Source of the DNA: Roseibium algicola
GTDB lineage: Bacteria; Pseudomonadota; Alphaproteobacteria; Rhizobiales; Stappiaceae
Length of the DNA stretch: 64,000 nucleotides
Direction: 5' to 3'
NCBI RefSeq assembly: GCF_001999245.1
Contig: NZ_CP019630.1
Coordinates: 4,741,001 to 4,805,000, forward strand
The position numbers and the translations under genes were made by a program. Positions 35,530 to 45,015 of this stretch are shown here, piece by piece; positions within the stretch are counted from its first letter, which is position 1, and the number at the start of each line of letters is the position of its first letter. The notes below the pieces were generated by a model. That model searched no databases. It was not told the DNA's origin and saw only the letters and a list, made by a program, of their open reading frames with translations.

Positions 35530-37040
35530 GCCAGGCGATCTCCGATCAGGAATTCCAGGGCGCGGTCAAGCCGGATATGCGGCAGAGACAAAGTCAGGCC
35601 TTCGGCGGTCTTGTCGAGTTCCGGCGGCCGGAACCTCAGGAACTGAAGGTCTGCCTGAGCGGTTTGAAAGCTTGCTCGAAGTGCTTCAGAAACTGAGTCA
35701 GCTTGTCCAAAAAGTGATTCAGGGTCGTCCGGCAAGTCACCGGGAAACATGGCGATTTCGGTTTTTCCGTCGTAGGTGTCACCGTTCAGCCGTTCGCCCG
35801 GCAACGGTGTTCCAAGGATCGCAGGCAGAGCTTCGCCGCGATGTTTGACCGTTGCCTCACGCGTCGCACGGACCGCGGCCATGGCCAATACTTCGACCTC
35901 CGCACCCTTGAATGTTGCCTTCTCTTCTGCTCGGGCAACCAGTCTCTTCAGGATCAGCTCCAGTCGGTCGTGATCCGACCTGTGCAGGTGGTCTGCCTTG
36001 GTCGCCGCGAACAGGATGCGGTCGATCCGGCGCGACAGGATGGAGGACAGCCAGCTGCGTTTGCCCGGACGGAAAGCTCCGAGAACTTCGGTGAGGGCGG
36101 TTTCCAGATCGGCAATCGCGTGCGGCCCTGCGTTCAGGGCATGAAGGACATCGACCAGCACGATCTGGCGGTCGAGGCGCGCGAAGTGATTGCGGAAGAA
36201 CGGACGCACAACGTGGGTCTTGTAGGCCTCGTATCGCCGCTCCATCATCGCCCGCAACGTGCCTGTCCTGGCCGGGGCGGCGTCTGCCGGAATGTCCAGC
36301 GGTGCGAAGGTCAGGGCCGGGGAGCCGTCGAGATCCCCGGGCATCAGGAAGCGTCCCGGGGGAAGCATGGACAGGGCGTGGGCGTCGGCTCTGCAGGCAG
36401 CCAGATAAGTTTTGAAATTTGCCGCCAGCTCTTGTGCCGCCGGTTCGCTTTCCTCCGCGTTCGCATCCGTAGCTGCCAGGATCTTCAGAAACGGCGCGGC
36501 GATCTCCGCCCGGTTTTCCGCCCGGGCGCGCCGCATTGCCTCGGCGGAGAAGGTGGCAAAGTCCTTGCCGAGAAGCGGCAGATCCAGCAACCACTCGCCG
36601 GGATAGTCGATCAGGTCGAGATGAAGGCGGCCTGGACCAAGCTTGCGGTGGAAGTAGGAGGCGCTCTCATAGTCGATGGTCAGGCGCAGCTCGGAGACCT
36701 GACGGGTCGAATCCGGCCAGATACGCTCACTCACCAGGGCACGCACGTGCGCTTCATAGTCGAAGCGCGGCACGGCGTCGTCAGGTTGCGGCTGAAGCCT
36801 TGCGCCGGTCATTCTGTGCCCGGAAGCGGCGCTGAAGAGCGGCAGGCGGCCACCATGAACGAGGTTATGCACGAGGGCGGTCAGAAAGACGGTCTTGCCT
36901 GCGCGCGCAAGTCCGGTCACGCCCAGCCGGACGCTCGGCACTGCCAGATCGGTTGCCGCATCGGCAAGATTGGCCAGTGTCAGCCGGGTTTCTTCTGCAA
37001 GTGTCGTCAATGGGTTCACAAGGGCCTCCAGCGCGTTCAT
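35526..37040 (-). CDS. ycjX: YcjX family P-loop NTPase
   Basis: 504 residues. Walker A GLARAGKT lies at about 43-50 after VPSVRLGVT, and further nucleotide-binding blocks follow (DLIDYPGEWLLDLPLLG; LFAATKADHLH resembling a GTPase TKAD base-recognition motif). The family is a dynamin/GTPase-like stress protein paired with YcjF, encoded downstream with a 4-base overlap. Confidence 0.88.
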   Translation of the reverse strand: MNALEALVNPLTTLAEETRLTLANLADAATDLAVPSVRLGVTGLARAGKTVFLTALVHNLVHGGRLPLFSAASGHRMTGARLQPQPDDAVPRFDYEAHVRALVSERIWPDSTRQVSELRLTIDYESASYFHRKLGPGRLHLDLIDYPGEWLLDLPLLGKDFATFSAEAMRRARAENRAEIAAPFLKILAATDANAEESEPAAQELAANFKTYLAACRADAHALSMLPPGRFLMPGDLDGSPALTFAPLDIPADAAPARTGTLRAMMERRYEAYKTHVVRPFFRNHFARLDRQIVLVDVLHALNAGPHAIADLETALTEVLGAFRPGKRSWLSSILSRRIDRILFAATKADHLHRSDHDRLELILKRLVARAEEKATFKGAEVEVLAMAAVRATREATVKHRGEALPAILGTPLPGERLNGDTYDGKTEIAMFPGDLPDDPESLFGQADSVSEALRASFQTAQADLQFLRFRPPELDKTAEGLTLSLPHIRLDRALEFLIGDRLA

Positions 37041-37086
37041 GTAGGCGCAGGCGGGAACAAGTACAATCCGGGACTCGGCTGATGCT

Positions 37087-37611
37087 CTAGTCGAGGTCTT
37101 CCTTCAGGTCCCGTGGTTTGACGAAACGTTCCAGATGGCCGGTCTTCGGCTGCAGCTCTGACCAGTCGGCAATGTCGAAATCGATCACGGCAAGAGCGCC
37201 GGTCGGAAACTTTTCCTGAATATCGGCAATCGCGTCGCTGGATGCCGTGCCGCTGAGGCTCAACGCCGTATCCTCGGTTGCCGGGTTATGGCCAATGACC
37301 ATGAGGTTCTGGGCCCGGCCACCATATCGGCGGATCAGCCCGACATAGTCGTCTTCGCTTTGCTGGTAGAGGTCGGACACCAGGTGGATCTGTGTTTCCT
37401 GTGTGAGGGTAGGCAGAAGTCGGGCCAGGGTTTCCCGGGTCCTCTGTGCAGTAGAGCACAGGATCTGGTTGGGCTGCAGGCCCTGTTCCTTCATGTAACG
37501 GGCCATCTTGACGGAGGCGGTCTTGCCGCGGCTGTTCAGAGGCCGGTCGATGTCGGCCAGGTTCGCGTCGCCCCAGTCTGATTTGGCGTGTCTGAACAAA
37601 AGGAGCCGCAT
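37087..37611 (-). CDS. SixA-like histidine phosphatase family protein
   Basis: 174 residues. The phosphohistidine motif is RHA at 7-9 (MRLLLFRHAKSDW), the SixA form of the RHG signature, and the second catalytic His is in VIGHNPATED. SixA removes phosphate from His residues of Hpt-type domains. An Hpt protein is encoded at 23.4 kb, but no direct link can be shown. Confidence 0.87.
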   Translation of the reverse strand: MRLLLFRHAKSDWGDANLADIDRPLNSRGKTASVKMARYMKEQGLQPNQILCSTAQRTRETLARLLPTLTQETQIHLVSDLYQQSEDDYVGLIRRYGGRAQNLMVIGHNPATEDTALSLSGTASSDAIADIQEKFPTGALAVIDFDIADWSELQPKTGHLERFVKPRDLKEDLD

Positions 37612-37672
37612 TGTCTTTCCTGGTTCCTTGAAAGTGGAAAGTGTGCCGGCGGGTCAAAAGCCGGACTGCCGG

Positions 37673-38212
37673 TCAGTTCTGGTTGGCAAGCGCCATGGTG
37701 AAGGCGGTTACCGCCGGTCCGATCTCCACTTCCTGAGTCGGCAGCGTGTAGGACAGCCACAATGTATAGTCCGATGTGGCACCGGAAAAGTACCACATCG
37801 TTTCGCACAGGCTTGTCGGCGTCCAGTTGCGGGTCCGGAAGGAGATGCCGGAGGCGGCAGCGCCTGTCAGCTTGATCGGTTCGAAACCGGCTGCCTTGTA
37901 ATTGCGGGAAAATGTCAGCGCTTCGCGGCGGCCGGTGCCCTGCAGGTGTTTGCGCAGGACAGCGGTAATGCCGTCGCGGCCGGTGTAGATGCATCCCGCC
38001 TGGCTGACGGCATCACCCTCCATCACCTTGATGCGGTAGTAATCGCCGATCATGTCGGGGCAGCGCAGGCCGGTGAAATGGCGCAATCCGCCGACATCGC
38101 TTTGCCAGCCTGCGTCCTTTTCGGGAGGCACTTGTGCAAGAACAGGCCCGCTCGCCGCTATCGGCAGCGTGAGCATCGCCAGCACCAGAAGAGCGGTGGC
38201 CTGTTTCACCAA
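37673..38212 (-). CDS. Secreted hypothetical protein
   Basis: 179 residues with a clear signal peptide (ALLVLAMLTLPIAASGPVLAQ, shown in part; cleavage near residue 26). The mature part has three Cys, in LRCPDMIG, AGCIYTG and SLCETMW, and ends in a region rich in aromatic residues. Not recognised. It lies between sixA and the MoxR gene on the same strand. Confidence 0.62.
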   Translation of the reverse strand: MVKQATALLVLAMLTLPIAASGPVLAQVPPEKDAGWQSDVGGLRHFTGLRCPDMIGDYYRIKVMEGDAVSQAGCIYTGRDGITAVLRKHLQGTGRREALTFSRNYKAAGFEPIKLTGAAASGISFRTRNWTPTSLCETMWYFSGATSDYTLWLSYTLPTQEVEIGPAVTAFTMALANQN

Positions 38213-38314
38213 GTCAGTCTCCTTGTCACCCCGACCCGAAGATCGCGTTTTGCCCGGTCAGCCGCCCGGGCGTTCAGCCTCGACAAGCTTTCACGTTGAG
38301 GCATGCCCGGATCT

Positions 38315-39160
38315 TCAGGACCGTTCCCGCCGCGCCATGAATGCCAGGCGTTCGAACAGGTGCACGTCCTGTTCGTTCTTCAACAGCGCGCCATGCAGCG
38401 GCGGTATCAGTTTGGAGCTATCTTGTTGACGAAGGGTTTCAGGATCGATGTCTTCGTTCAGCAGCAGCTTGATCCAGTCGATCAGCTCCGAGGTAGAGGG
38501 CTTCTTCTTCAGTCCGGGGACGTCGCGTACGTCATAGAAGAGGCGCAGTGCCTCCGACAGAAGCCGTTGCTTGATGCCGGGAAAATGCACTTCAACGATT
38601 TCCGCCATGGTATCGGCATCGGGGAACTTGATGAAATGGAAGAAGCACCGGCGCAGGAAGGCGTCGGGCAGGTCCTTCTCGTTGTTTGATGTGATGATGA
38701 CCACCGGGCGCCGCTTTGCACGGACGGTTTCACCGGTCTCGTAGACGTGGAACTCCATGCGGTCGAGTTCCAGGAGAAGATCGTTCGGAAACTCGATATC
38801 GGCCTTGTCGACTTCGTCAATCAGCAGAACCGGCCGCTCTTCAGCGTCGAATGCTTCCCAGAGCTTGCCCTTGCGAATGTAGTTGTTGATGTCCTTGACA
38901 CGCTCGTCACCGAGCTGGCTGTCGCGCAAGCGCGAAACGGCGTCATATTCATACAGGCCCTGCTGAGCCTTGGTGGTGGATTTTACATGCCATTCGATCA
39001 GCGGGGCTTTCAGGGCGACCGCAACCTGTTCGGCGAGCACGGTCTTGCCGGTGCCGGGTTCACCCTTGATCAGCAACGGCCTCTCCAGGGCGACTGCGGC
39101 GTTGACCGCGACCCTCAGGTCTTCCGTGGCAATATAGCTTTCAGTTCCTTCAAAGCGCAT
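38315..39160 (-). CDS. MoxR family AAA ATPase
   Basis: 281 residues from the ATG at 39160 (MRFEGTESYIATEDL), the usual family start; 31 extra in-frame upstream residues are unlikely. Walker A GEPGTGKT at 33-40, Walker B VLLIDEVDKA at 111-120, and sensor-1 VIITSNNEKDLP. MoxR ATPases act with VWA proteins in protein/metal-centre maturation; the CoxE-like partner is encoded at 28305-29480. Divergent from flgE. Confidence 0.9.
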   Translation of the reverse strand: MRFEGTESYIATEDLRVAVNAAVALERPLLIKGEPGTGKTVLAEQVAVALKAPLIEWHVKSTTKAQQGLYEYDAVSRLRDSQLGDERVKDINNYIRKGKLWEAFDAEERPVLLIDEVDKADIEFPNDLLLELDRMEFHVYETGETVRAKRRPVVIITSNNEKDLPDAFLRRCFFHFIKFPDADTMAEIVEVHFPGIKQRLLSEALRLFYDVRDVPGLKKKPSTSELIDWIKLLLNEDIDPETLRQQDSSKLIPPLHGALLKNEQDVHLFERLAFMARRERS

Positions 39161-39248
39161 TTGGCCGTCCGTTTTTCCTAGGTTGGCCGCAAGGTGGCAG
39201 GCCACGCGCGGCTGTGCAAGCCCGTAAAAGGCAGGAGTGCCGGCGCAC

Positions 39249-39268
39249 GGCAATTTTGAACATCTGCC
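39249..39268. promoter_or_regulatory. GGCA/TGCC dyad, candidate enhancer site for flgE
   Basis: GGCA (39249-39252) and TGCC (39265-39268) form a dyad ending 124 bases upstream of the sigma-54 promoter of flgE. That is the distance expected for an activator such as FlbD. A similar dyad lies upstream of flgI. Confidence 0.35.
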
Positions 39269-39391
39269 ACCGGCCAGAGCGGAAGTTTTTGCCTGTCGGG
39301 TCGTGACCTGCCGGGTTCTTTTTTCCGCTTCTGGAAAAGGAAAATTTCCTAAGTCTATGAAACAAAACGATAAATTATGTCCTCGTCAAAC

Positions 39392-39407
39392 TGGCACGGC
39401 CTTTGCG
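39392..39407 (+). promoter_or_regulatory. Sigma-54 promoter of flgE
   Basis: TGGCACG-GCCT-TTGCG matches the -24/-12 consensus (TGGCACG-N4-TTGC) exactly. Transcription should start near 39418, giving a leader of about 53 nt. The rest of the 310-base gap to moxR holds no gene. Confidence 0.8.
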
Positions 39408-39470
39408 GAGGAAGGCCGATTATGGGCGTAAGCCCGCGTCGCAGTGCCCGATCTATAAAGAGGACCGCAA

Positions 39471-40862
39471 ATGGGTATTTATGGGGCTATCAACTCGGCT
39501 GTCTCCGGACTGGCTGCGCAGGCTACGGCTCTGGAGAATATTTCCGGTAACGTCGCAAACTCGCAGACGACCGGTTACAAACGGCTCGACACGACCTTTT
39601 CGGATCTGGTTTCCGGGGGTGGGGCCAAGCAGGCCCAGCAGGTTTCCGGAACCACCTTCGCCACATCCCGCGCCACCAACACCGTGCAGGGTGATATCAC
39701 GTCGGTCGACGTCGATACCTACATGGCCATCAACGGCGCTGGCTATTTCGTCGTGACCAAGGCGTCCGACGTGGTCGACGGCTCGACCACCTTCGCAGAT
39801 GAGACCTACTACACCCGCGCCGGTGATTTCGAGCGCGACAAGGAAGGTTATCTGATCAACAGCTCCGGCTATTATCTGCAGGGCTTCCCGCTGGACCCGA
39901 ACACCGGAAATGCGATCGGCGACAACCCGGCCGTCATCCAGATCGAGAACCAGCCACTGGCAGCATCCGCAACCACGACTGTGGACTACCAGGCTAACCT
40001 TCCTCGGGTTCCCGCGACTACCGACTATGATGGCACGGATGAAACCACTGCCCTCCTGAACGCTTCGGTTGGTGCCGGTAACGTTGCCGTTGCAGATGAA
40101 ACCGACTTCCTGAACAGCTCCATTTCCGGCGGATCCACAACGATCTACAATCAGAACGGCACGGCGATGAACGTCGAAATCCGTTATGCCAAGACCGCGA
40201 ACTACGATGCTGGCCCGCCCATCGTGGAGGACGCCTGGTCGATGTATATCGGTACTGGCGGCGATGCGACCGATGCCTGGTATGATGTTGGTACCGTCCA
40301 ATTCGACGATACCGGCGAGATGACGACCCTGACCGCCGGTGCCATGGCCGGTTCCGCAGTGAATGGTACGGGCGACGGCTTTACAATCTCCTCGCTGACC
40401 ATCGGCGGCACGACGGCAACGGACGTCGAGTTCTCCTTTGCCGACGGCTCCCTGACCCAGTATTCCGACAAGGACGGCCGGGCCAGCTCCGTGTCGCTGG
40501 ATCCGGATGGATATCCTGCAGGTGAGCTGATCGGGGTGGCTGTAGACGCTTCCGGCCGTGTCATTGCCAGCTATTCCAACAACCAGCAGCGTCCGGTTTA
40601 CCAGATCCCGCTTGCGACGTTCGAGGCCGAGCAGGACCTGCAGCGCGTTGACGGTGCCGCGTTTGCGGCAACGGCCGGATCGGGAGACGCGGATCTTTCC
40701 GGAGGCGGGCAGATCCTGGCCAAGAAGCTGGAACTCTCCAATGCCGATATCGCGGACGAGTTTTCCAAACTGATCATCACCCAGCAGGCCTATTCGGCAA
40801 ACTCGCGGATCGTCACCTCAGCAGACGAAATGCTCGACGATGCCCTGAATATGGTCCGGTAA
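39471..40862 (+). CDS. flgE: Flagellar hook protein FlgE
   Basis: 463 residues. The N-terminus GIYGAINSAVSGLAAQATAL with NISGNVANSQTTGYKR is the hook/rod N-terminal motif. The C-terminus ELSNADIADEFSKLIITQQA, followed by YSANSRIVTSADEML, is the matching C-terminal helix; the FlgE-type D1/D2 domains lie between. It forms the curved hook outside the cell. It is the first gene of flgE-flgK-flgL and is driven by a sigma-54 promoter. Confidence 0.93.
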   Translation: MGIYGAINSAVSGLAAQATALENISGNVANSQTTGYKRLDTTFSDLVSGGGAKQAQQVSGTTFATSRATNTVQGDITSVDVDTYMAINGAGYFVVTKASDVVDGSTTFADETYYTRAGDFERDKEGYLINSSGYYLQGFPLDPNTGNAIGDNPAVIQIENQPLAASATTTVDYQANLPRVPATTDYDGTDETTALLNASVGAGNVAVADETDFLNSSISGGSTTIYNQNGTAMNVEIRYAKTANYDAGPPIVEDAWSMYIGTGGDATDAWYDVGTVQFDDTGEMTTLTAGAMAGSAVNGTGDGFTISSLTIGGTTATDVEFSFADGSLTQYSDKDGRASSVSLDPDGYPAGELIGVAVDASGRVIASYSNNQQRPVYQIPLATFEAEQDLQRVDGAAFAATAGSGDADLSGGGQILAKKLELSNADIADEFSKLIITQQAYSANSRIVTSADEMLDDALNMVR

Positions 40863-40871
40863 CACCGCCTA

Positions 40872-40898
40872 GGCCGGCGGGGCACTGACCCGCCGGCC
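40872..40898 (+). promoter_or_regulatory. Intergenic hairpin between flgE and flgK
   Basis: A perfect 10-bp GC-only stem (GGCCGGCGGG with its complement) and a 7-nt loop lie ten bases after the flgE stop, with no T-run. It could stabilise flgE mRNA or reduce read-through into flgK, fitting the high demand for hook subunits. Confidence 0.6.
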
Positions 40899-40935
40899 AT
40901 CTGGCCTGGTCGCGTATAAGGAAGGAGAAGCCGCC

Positions 40936-42789
40936 ATGGGTCTTACAAGTGCCCTGAATACCGCGGTTTTCGGAATCACCTACAATCAGCGTCAGCTGGA
41001 CGTCACCGCGTCCAACATTGCGAACGCGGATACGGCCGGCTATTCGAAAAAAATAATTTCGGCGAATGTCTATTTCGACGGCAACGGCAACGTCGCCGGA
41101 ATGAATGCGACGGAAGTGCGCCGGATTGTCAACGAGCAGATCCAGTCCGACTATTTCAACTCTCTCGCCGACACCAGCTACTCCCGGCAGATTGCGGATT
41201 TTACCGACCGTCTGGACGATATTTTCGGCACGATCGACGACAAGAGTTCGTTGTCGTCCCTTGCAGGCAATCTTTCAGCTGCACTTGCCGGCCTGGTAAA
41301 TGATCCGGGCAACTATGCCGTTCAAAAGGATGTGGTGTCAGCCGCCGAAGCTTTTGCGCGCGAAATCAACTCATCCTATGAGCAGATTGCGGACCTGCGC
41401 CAGGAAGCGGACAACGCACTGGCTTCCCAGACAGATAGCGTGAATGGCCTGCTCTCAAGCATTGAAGACATTGACGAGGCGATCCAGAACGCGACCCAGT
41501 CCGGTGTTTCGACTGCCGACATGGAAGACGAGCGCGACCGGCTGATTGAGCAGTTGTCCGGTTATATCGATATCGACGTCACCAAGAACGACAACAATTC
41601 AATTTCCATCCGCACCGCCAGCGGCGACCAGCTTTACGCAGACGGCCAGGCATCGACGCTGACCTTCGATGCCACGCATCTACTGCAGCCGGGCCAGGCA
41701 GGCAACTCGGTGATGGTGAGAACGCCAGGCGGCACCCAGTTCGATCTCATCGCGTCGTCGAAATCTGGTTCGATACAGGCAACTGCTGAATTGCGCGATG
41801 ATATCCTGGTCGAGGCGCAGACACAGCTCGACACGATTGCTGCCGAACTGTCACTTGCCTTTTCCAATGTGAATGTTGAAAGCACAGCTGCGACCGTCGG
41901 TCTGGACAGCGGTTTCGATCTCGATGTGTCCGCGCTTCAACCGGGCAACACGATCACGCTGGATTACACCGACAGCAGCGGCAATCCGCAGTCAGTCACT
42001 CTTGTGGCCGTGGACGATCCCGCACTGCTGCCGCTGGACAACTCCGCTACGGCAAATCCGGGCGACACGGTCTTCGGTATAGACATTTCCAGCGGTGTTC
42101 CGGCAACCTATATCACCAACATCACCGCAGCACTTGCCGGTACAGGTCTTCTGGTCAGCAATGACGGGTCGGACAACCTTCGGGTTCTGGGCGACAACAC
42201 GGCGCCGACCAGCGTTGAAAGCCTGAGTGCGAATGTCACCGTGACGGCGAATTCCGATCAGGGGTTGGGCCTTGCGATCTTCGTTGACCAGCGGGCTGGA
42301 ACGGACCTCTTCACCGATGCGCTTGAAGGCGGCGGCCAGCGGCTCGGCTATGCCTCCGGAATCAGCGTTAATCCGGATCTTCTGGCCGATAGCGCGCTTC
42401 TGGTGAACTATCAGACCACGCCGACACCGAACACGACCAACGATCCTGCGCGTGCGCAGTTCCTGTCGGATGCCCTCAGCGTCGGCACGAAACACTATGA
42501 CCCGGGCTCGGGTATCGGCAGCGCGTCGACACCGTTCCAGGGAACGCTGCTGGGCTTTGTCAACCAGACCGTCGCGTTTCAGGGCAACCAGGCGGAAGAC
42601 GCAGCCACATATGCGGATTCCAAGGAAGCGCTGACCATGAACCTCGCCATTCGTTACGAGCAGAGCTACTCGGTCGATCTCGACGCCGAACTGGCCTTCA
42701 TGGTTCAGCTGGAAAACGCCTATGCGGCCAATGCCCGCGTCATGCAGACCATCAAGGAACTCTTCGAAGAGCTCCTGAACATCGTTTAA
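40936..42789 (+). CDS. flgK: Flagellar hook-associated protein FlgK (HAP1)
   Basis: 617 residues. The N-terminus GLTSALNTAVFGITYNQRQL with ASNIANADTAGYSKK and the C-terminus EAYAANARVMQT-like (AFMVQLENAYAANARVMQTI) are the FlgK ends that build the hook-filament junction. AAGGAGAAG before the ATG is a good ribosome site. Second gene of the hook operon; flgL follows after 13 bases. Confidence 0.92.
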   Translation: MGLTSALNTAVFGITYNQRQLDVTASNIANADTAGYSKKIISANVYFDGNGNVAGMNATEVRRIVNEQIQSDYFNSLADTSYSRQIADFTDRLDDIFGTIDDKSSLSSLAGNLSAALAGLVNDPGNYAVQKDVVSAAEAFAREINSSYEQIADLRQEADNALASQTDSVNGLLSSIEDIDEAIQNATQSGVSTADMEDERDRLIEQLSGYIDIDVTKNDNNSISIRTASGDQLYADGQASTLTFDATHLLQPGQAGNSVMVRTPGGTQFDLIASSKSGSIQATAELRDDILVEAQTQLDTIAAELSLAFSNVNVESTAATVGLDSGFDLDVSALQPGNTITLDYTDSSGNPQSVTLVAVDDPALLPLDNSATANPGDTVFGIDISSGVPATYITNITAALAGTGLLVSNDGSDNLRVLGDNTAPTSVESLSANVTVTANSDQGLGLAIFVDQRAGTDLFTDALEGGGQRLGYASGISVNPDLLADSALLVNYQTTPTPNTTNDPARAQFLSDALSVGTKHYDPGSGIGSASTPFQGTLLGFVNQTVAFQGNQAEDAATYADSKEALTMNLAIRYEQSYSVDLDAELAFMVQLENAYAANARVMQTIKELFEELLNIV

Positions 42790-42802
42790 GGTTGGGTGCG
42801 TT

Positions 42803-44338
42803 ATGGCTGTTTCGAATATCACCACCTCCCGGACTTACCTGACCCGCCAGCTCGGCGAGCTCAACGATCTGCTGGCAAGCAAGACAACCCAGCTCGCCAG
42901 AGGCAAGGTCGGTACCACATACGGCGAAGTAGGCGACCGCCGGCTTCTGGACATTCAGCTGACACAGAAAGTCAGCATGATAGAGAGCTACCAGGACACC
43001 ATCACCATCGCCAACTTGCACCTGAAGACCTCGACCATGTCGCTGGAGCGTCTGGAGGATATCCGGCAGGATGCGAAATCCGCGCTCGATACCAACGATT
43101 TCGTGCTGCAGGACGACGGGCAGACGCAGACCCAGTCCCGCGCCAAACTGCTGTTGAACGAAGCGCTCAACATTCTGAACACGGAAGTCGCCGGATTTTA
43201 CGTCTTTGGCGGCACGGATGCCGTTCAGGATCCGGTTGCCAAGATCGATGCCATTCTGGAAGGGGCGAACGGCCGGGACGGGCTGAAAACAGTCATGAGC
43301 GAGTATTCCCAGGCAAATCTGGGTGCCGGCAACAATGGCCGCACATCGACCTCCGCGCTGACAACCAACTACGCTGGCCCCGTGCCAACGGATTCCACCT
43401 TCACCATTGCCGAAGATGGTGCACATGATTTCGGTTTCGACATAGCATCGGTTGCCTCGACCCTGACCAACGTCGCGATCACCGGGCCTTCGGGCACCGA
43501 TCCGGACAGCTTCGACGTTCAGTTCACCGGTCAGCCGGAACTTGGCGAGACCATCACGGTGGAATTCTCCCTGCCGCCTGACCACAGCGAGACGATCTCC
43601 ATCGAGCTGACGGCAGCAAACAGCACGGCTGAAGACGGAACCTTCGCGATCGGCGCCGATCTTGAGGAAACGGCGCAGAACCTGCGCGATGCCCTGGAAG
43701 CGGAGATCGAGCACCAGGCTCAGACAACCCTTCGCGCCGTGTCGGACGAATGGGCGGCAGAAGAGTTCTTCAGGACGTTCGGCGGGGAAGAGCCGCAGCG
43801 GGTCGACGGACCTCCCTTCGACAGCGCAACCGCGCTGATCGGTGGCGGCTCGACGACTGTCGCCTGGTATACGGGCCGCAACACGGCCACCGACGATCCA
43901 CGCACGGACAAGAACGCAGTGATCGACAGCAATTTGACGGTGAGCTACGGCGTCCGGGCCAATGAAACACCGCTGCAGGAACTGGTCCAGTCGCTTGCGG
44001 CTTTCATTGCCGCGGATTTTTCGGGCGGCTCGACGATCGACGAAGAGTATTACAATACCCTGTCGACCAACCTGCGCACGACCTTGCAGCCGCCAGGTGT
44101 CGATCAGTCCGGGATCACCGATATTGCCACGGACATTGCCATCACGCATCGGACAGTGTCGCTGACCGATGACCGGCACGTGCAAATGAAGAGCAGCTAC
44201 GAAGGCACGATCGCGGATATCGAGGGAATCGACCAGGATCAGGTCGCCGCCGAGATCCTGCAATTGCAGACCAATATCGAGGTTTCCTACAGGGCCTCGT
44301 CGATCGTGTTCAACCTGACCCTGTCCGATTACCTCTAG
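42803..44338 (+). CDS. flgL: Flagellar hook-associated protein FlgL (HAP3)
   Basis: 511 residues, longer than the 300-350 usual for FlgL. The N-terminal helix (SRTYLTRQLGELNDLLASKT) and the C-terminal helix (AAEILQLQTNIEVSYRASS) are flagellin-like. A beta-rich insert at about residues 190-330 (TDPDSFDVQFTGQPELGETI) accounts for the extra length. It connects FlgK to the filament. Confidence 0.87.
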   Translation: MAVSNITTSRTYLTRQLGELNDLLASKTTQLARGKVGTTYGEVGDRRLLDIQLTQKVSMIESYQDTITIANLHLKTSTMSLERLEDIRQDAKSALDTNDFVLQDDGQTQTQSRAKLLLNEALNILNTEVAGFYVFGGTDAVQDPVAKIDAILEGANGRDGLKTVMSEYSQANLGAGNNGRTSTSALTTNYAGPVPTDSTFTIAEDGAHDFGFDIASVASTLTNVAITGPSGTDPDSFDVQFTGQPELGETITVEFSLPPDHSETISIELTAANSTAEDGTFAIGADLEETAQNLRDALEAEIEHQAQTTLRAVSDEWAAEEFFRTFGGEEPQRVDGPPFDSATALIGGGSTTVAWYTGRNTATDDPRTDKNAVIDSNLTVSYGVRANETPLQELVQSLAAFIAADFSGGSTIDEEYYNTLSTNLRTTLQPPGVDQSGITDIATDIAITHRTVSLTDDRHVQMKSSYEGTIADIEGIDQDQVAAEILQLQTNIEVSYRASSIVFNLTLSDYL

Positions 44339-44608
44339 GATCGCACGGAACTTCCGGCTTTTCCCCGGGCGGTCTTCGCTACCTGCTGCCTGGACTGCCG
44401 GTCAGGGCCGGGAAAGGCCTTGAAATATTCCCCCTTTGGGGAAACACTCTTCTGGTTGCCTTTCTTCCCGACGGATATCTTCTGGTGTCCAGTTCCAACC
44501 GGTTTGCCGCCGGGGCCTTTGGCAACGGCGCGTTCTTTTCATTATCCCTTTTCAAAAAACAGATCGCGGCATACCGCGTAAAGATAGACACCATGGGAGG
44601 GAGAGCCG

Positions 44609-44902
44609 ATGTGTCACGTATTTGCCGGACAGGATCCGGAACGCTATGCCAGCCAGACCCGGCGGTTGCGGCTCAACGGACAGAGCACGAGCATCCGACT
44701 GGAAAATTCCTTCTGGGCAATTCTGGATCAGATTGCTGCATCGGAAGGGGTGACGACACCGCATTTCATCTCGACGCTGCATTCAGAAGTGATCGAACTG
44801 CGCGGTGAACCGAAGAATTTCACATCGCTGTTGCGTTGCGCCTGTCTGAAGTTCCTCGAGATTTCGTCGAACCAGCATGCGGCTTCGATTGCCGCTGAAT
44901 GA
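44609..44902 (+). CDS. Ribbon-helix-helix (RHH_4) domain protein
   Basis: 97 residues. GGGAGGGAG before the ATG supports the start. The core YASQTRRLRLNGQSTSIRLE with SFWAILDQIAASEGVTTPHF is the RHH_4 pattern of alphaproteobacterial small DNA-binding proteins. It lies between the hook operon and the VOC/GMC operon; its target is unknown. Confidence 0.75.
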   Translation: MCHVFAGQDPERYASQTRRLRLNGQSTSIRLENSFWAILDQIAASEGVTTPHFISTLHSEVIELRGEPKNFTSLLRCACLKFLEISSNQHAASIAAE

Positions 44903-44906
44903 CATT

Positions 44907-44926
44907 TTGCGCTGCAGCGCAAGTTT
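44907..44926 (+). terminator. Possible terminator after the RHH gene
   Basis: A perfect 16-base palindrome TTGCGCTGCAGCGCAA (44907-44922) is followed by GTTTT. It forms a 6-bp stem with a 4-nt loop just after the stop codon. It could instead be a protein-binding palindrome. Confidence 0.45.
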
Positions 44927-45015
44927 TACCGCTCGCAGTATAAGCATACTACCCGAGCGATAGTTGCCACGCGCTACGCTTCCGTCATGCAAATACAAGC
45001 AGAGCGGAGTAACGC

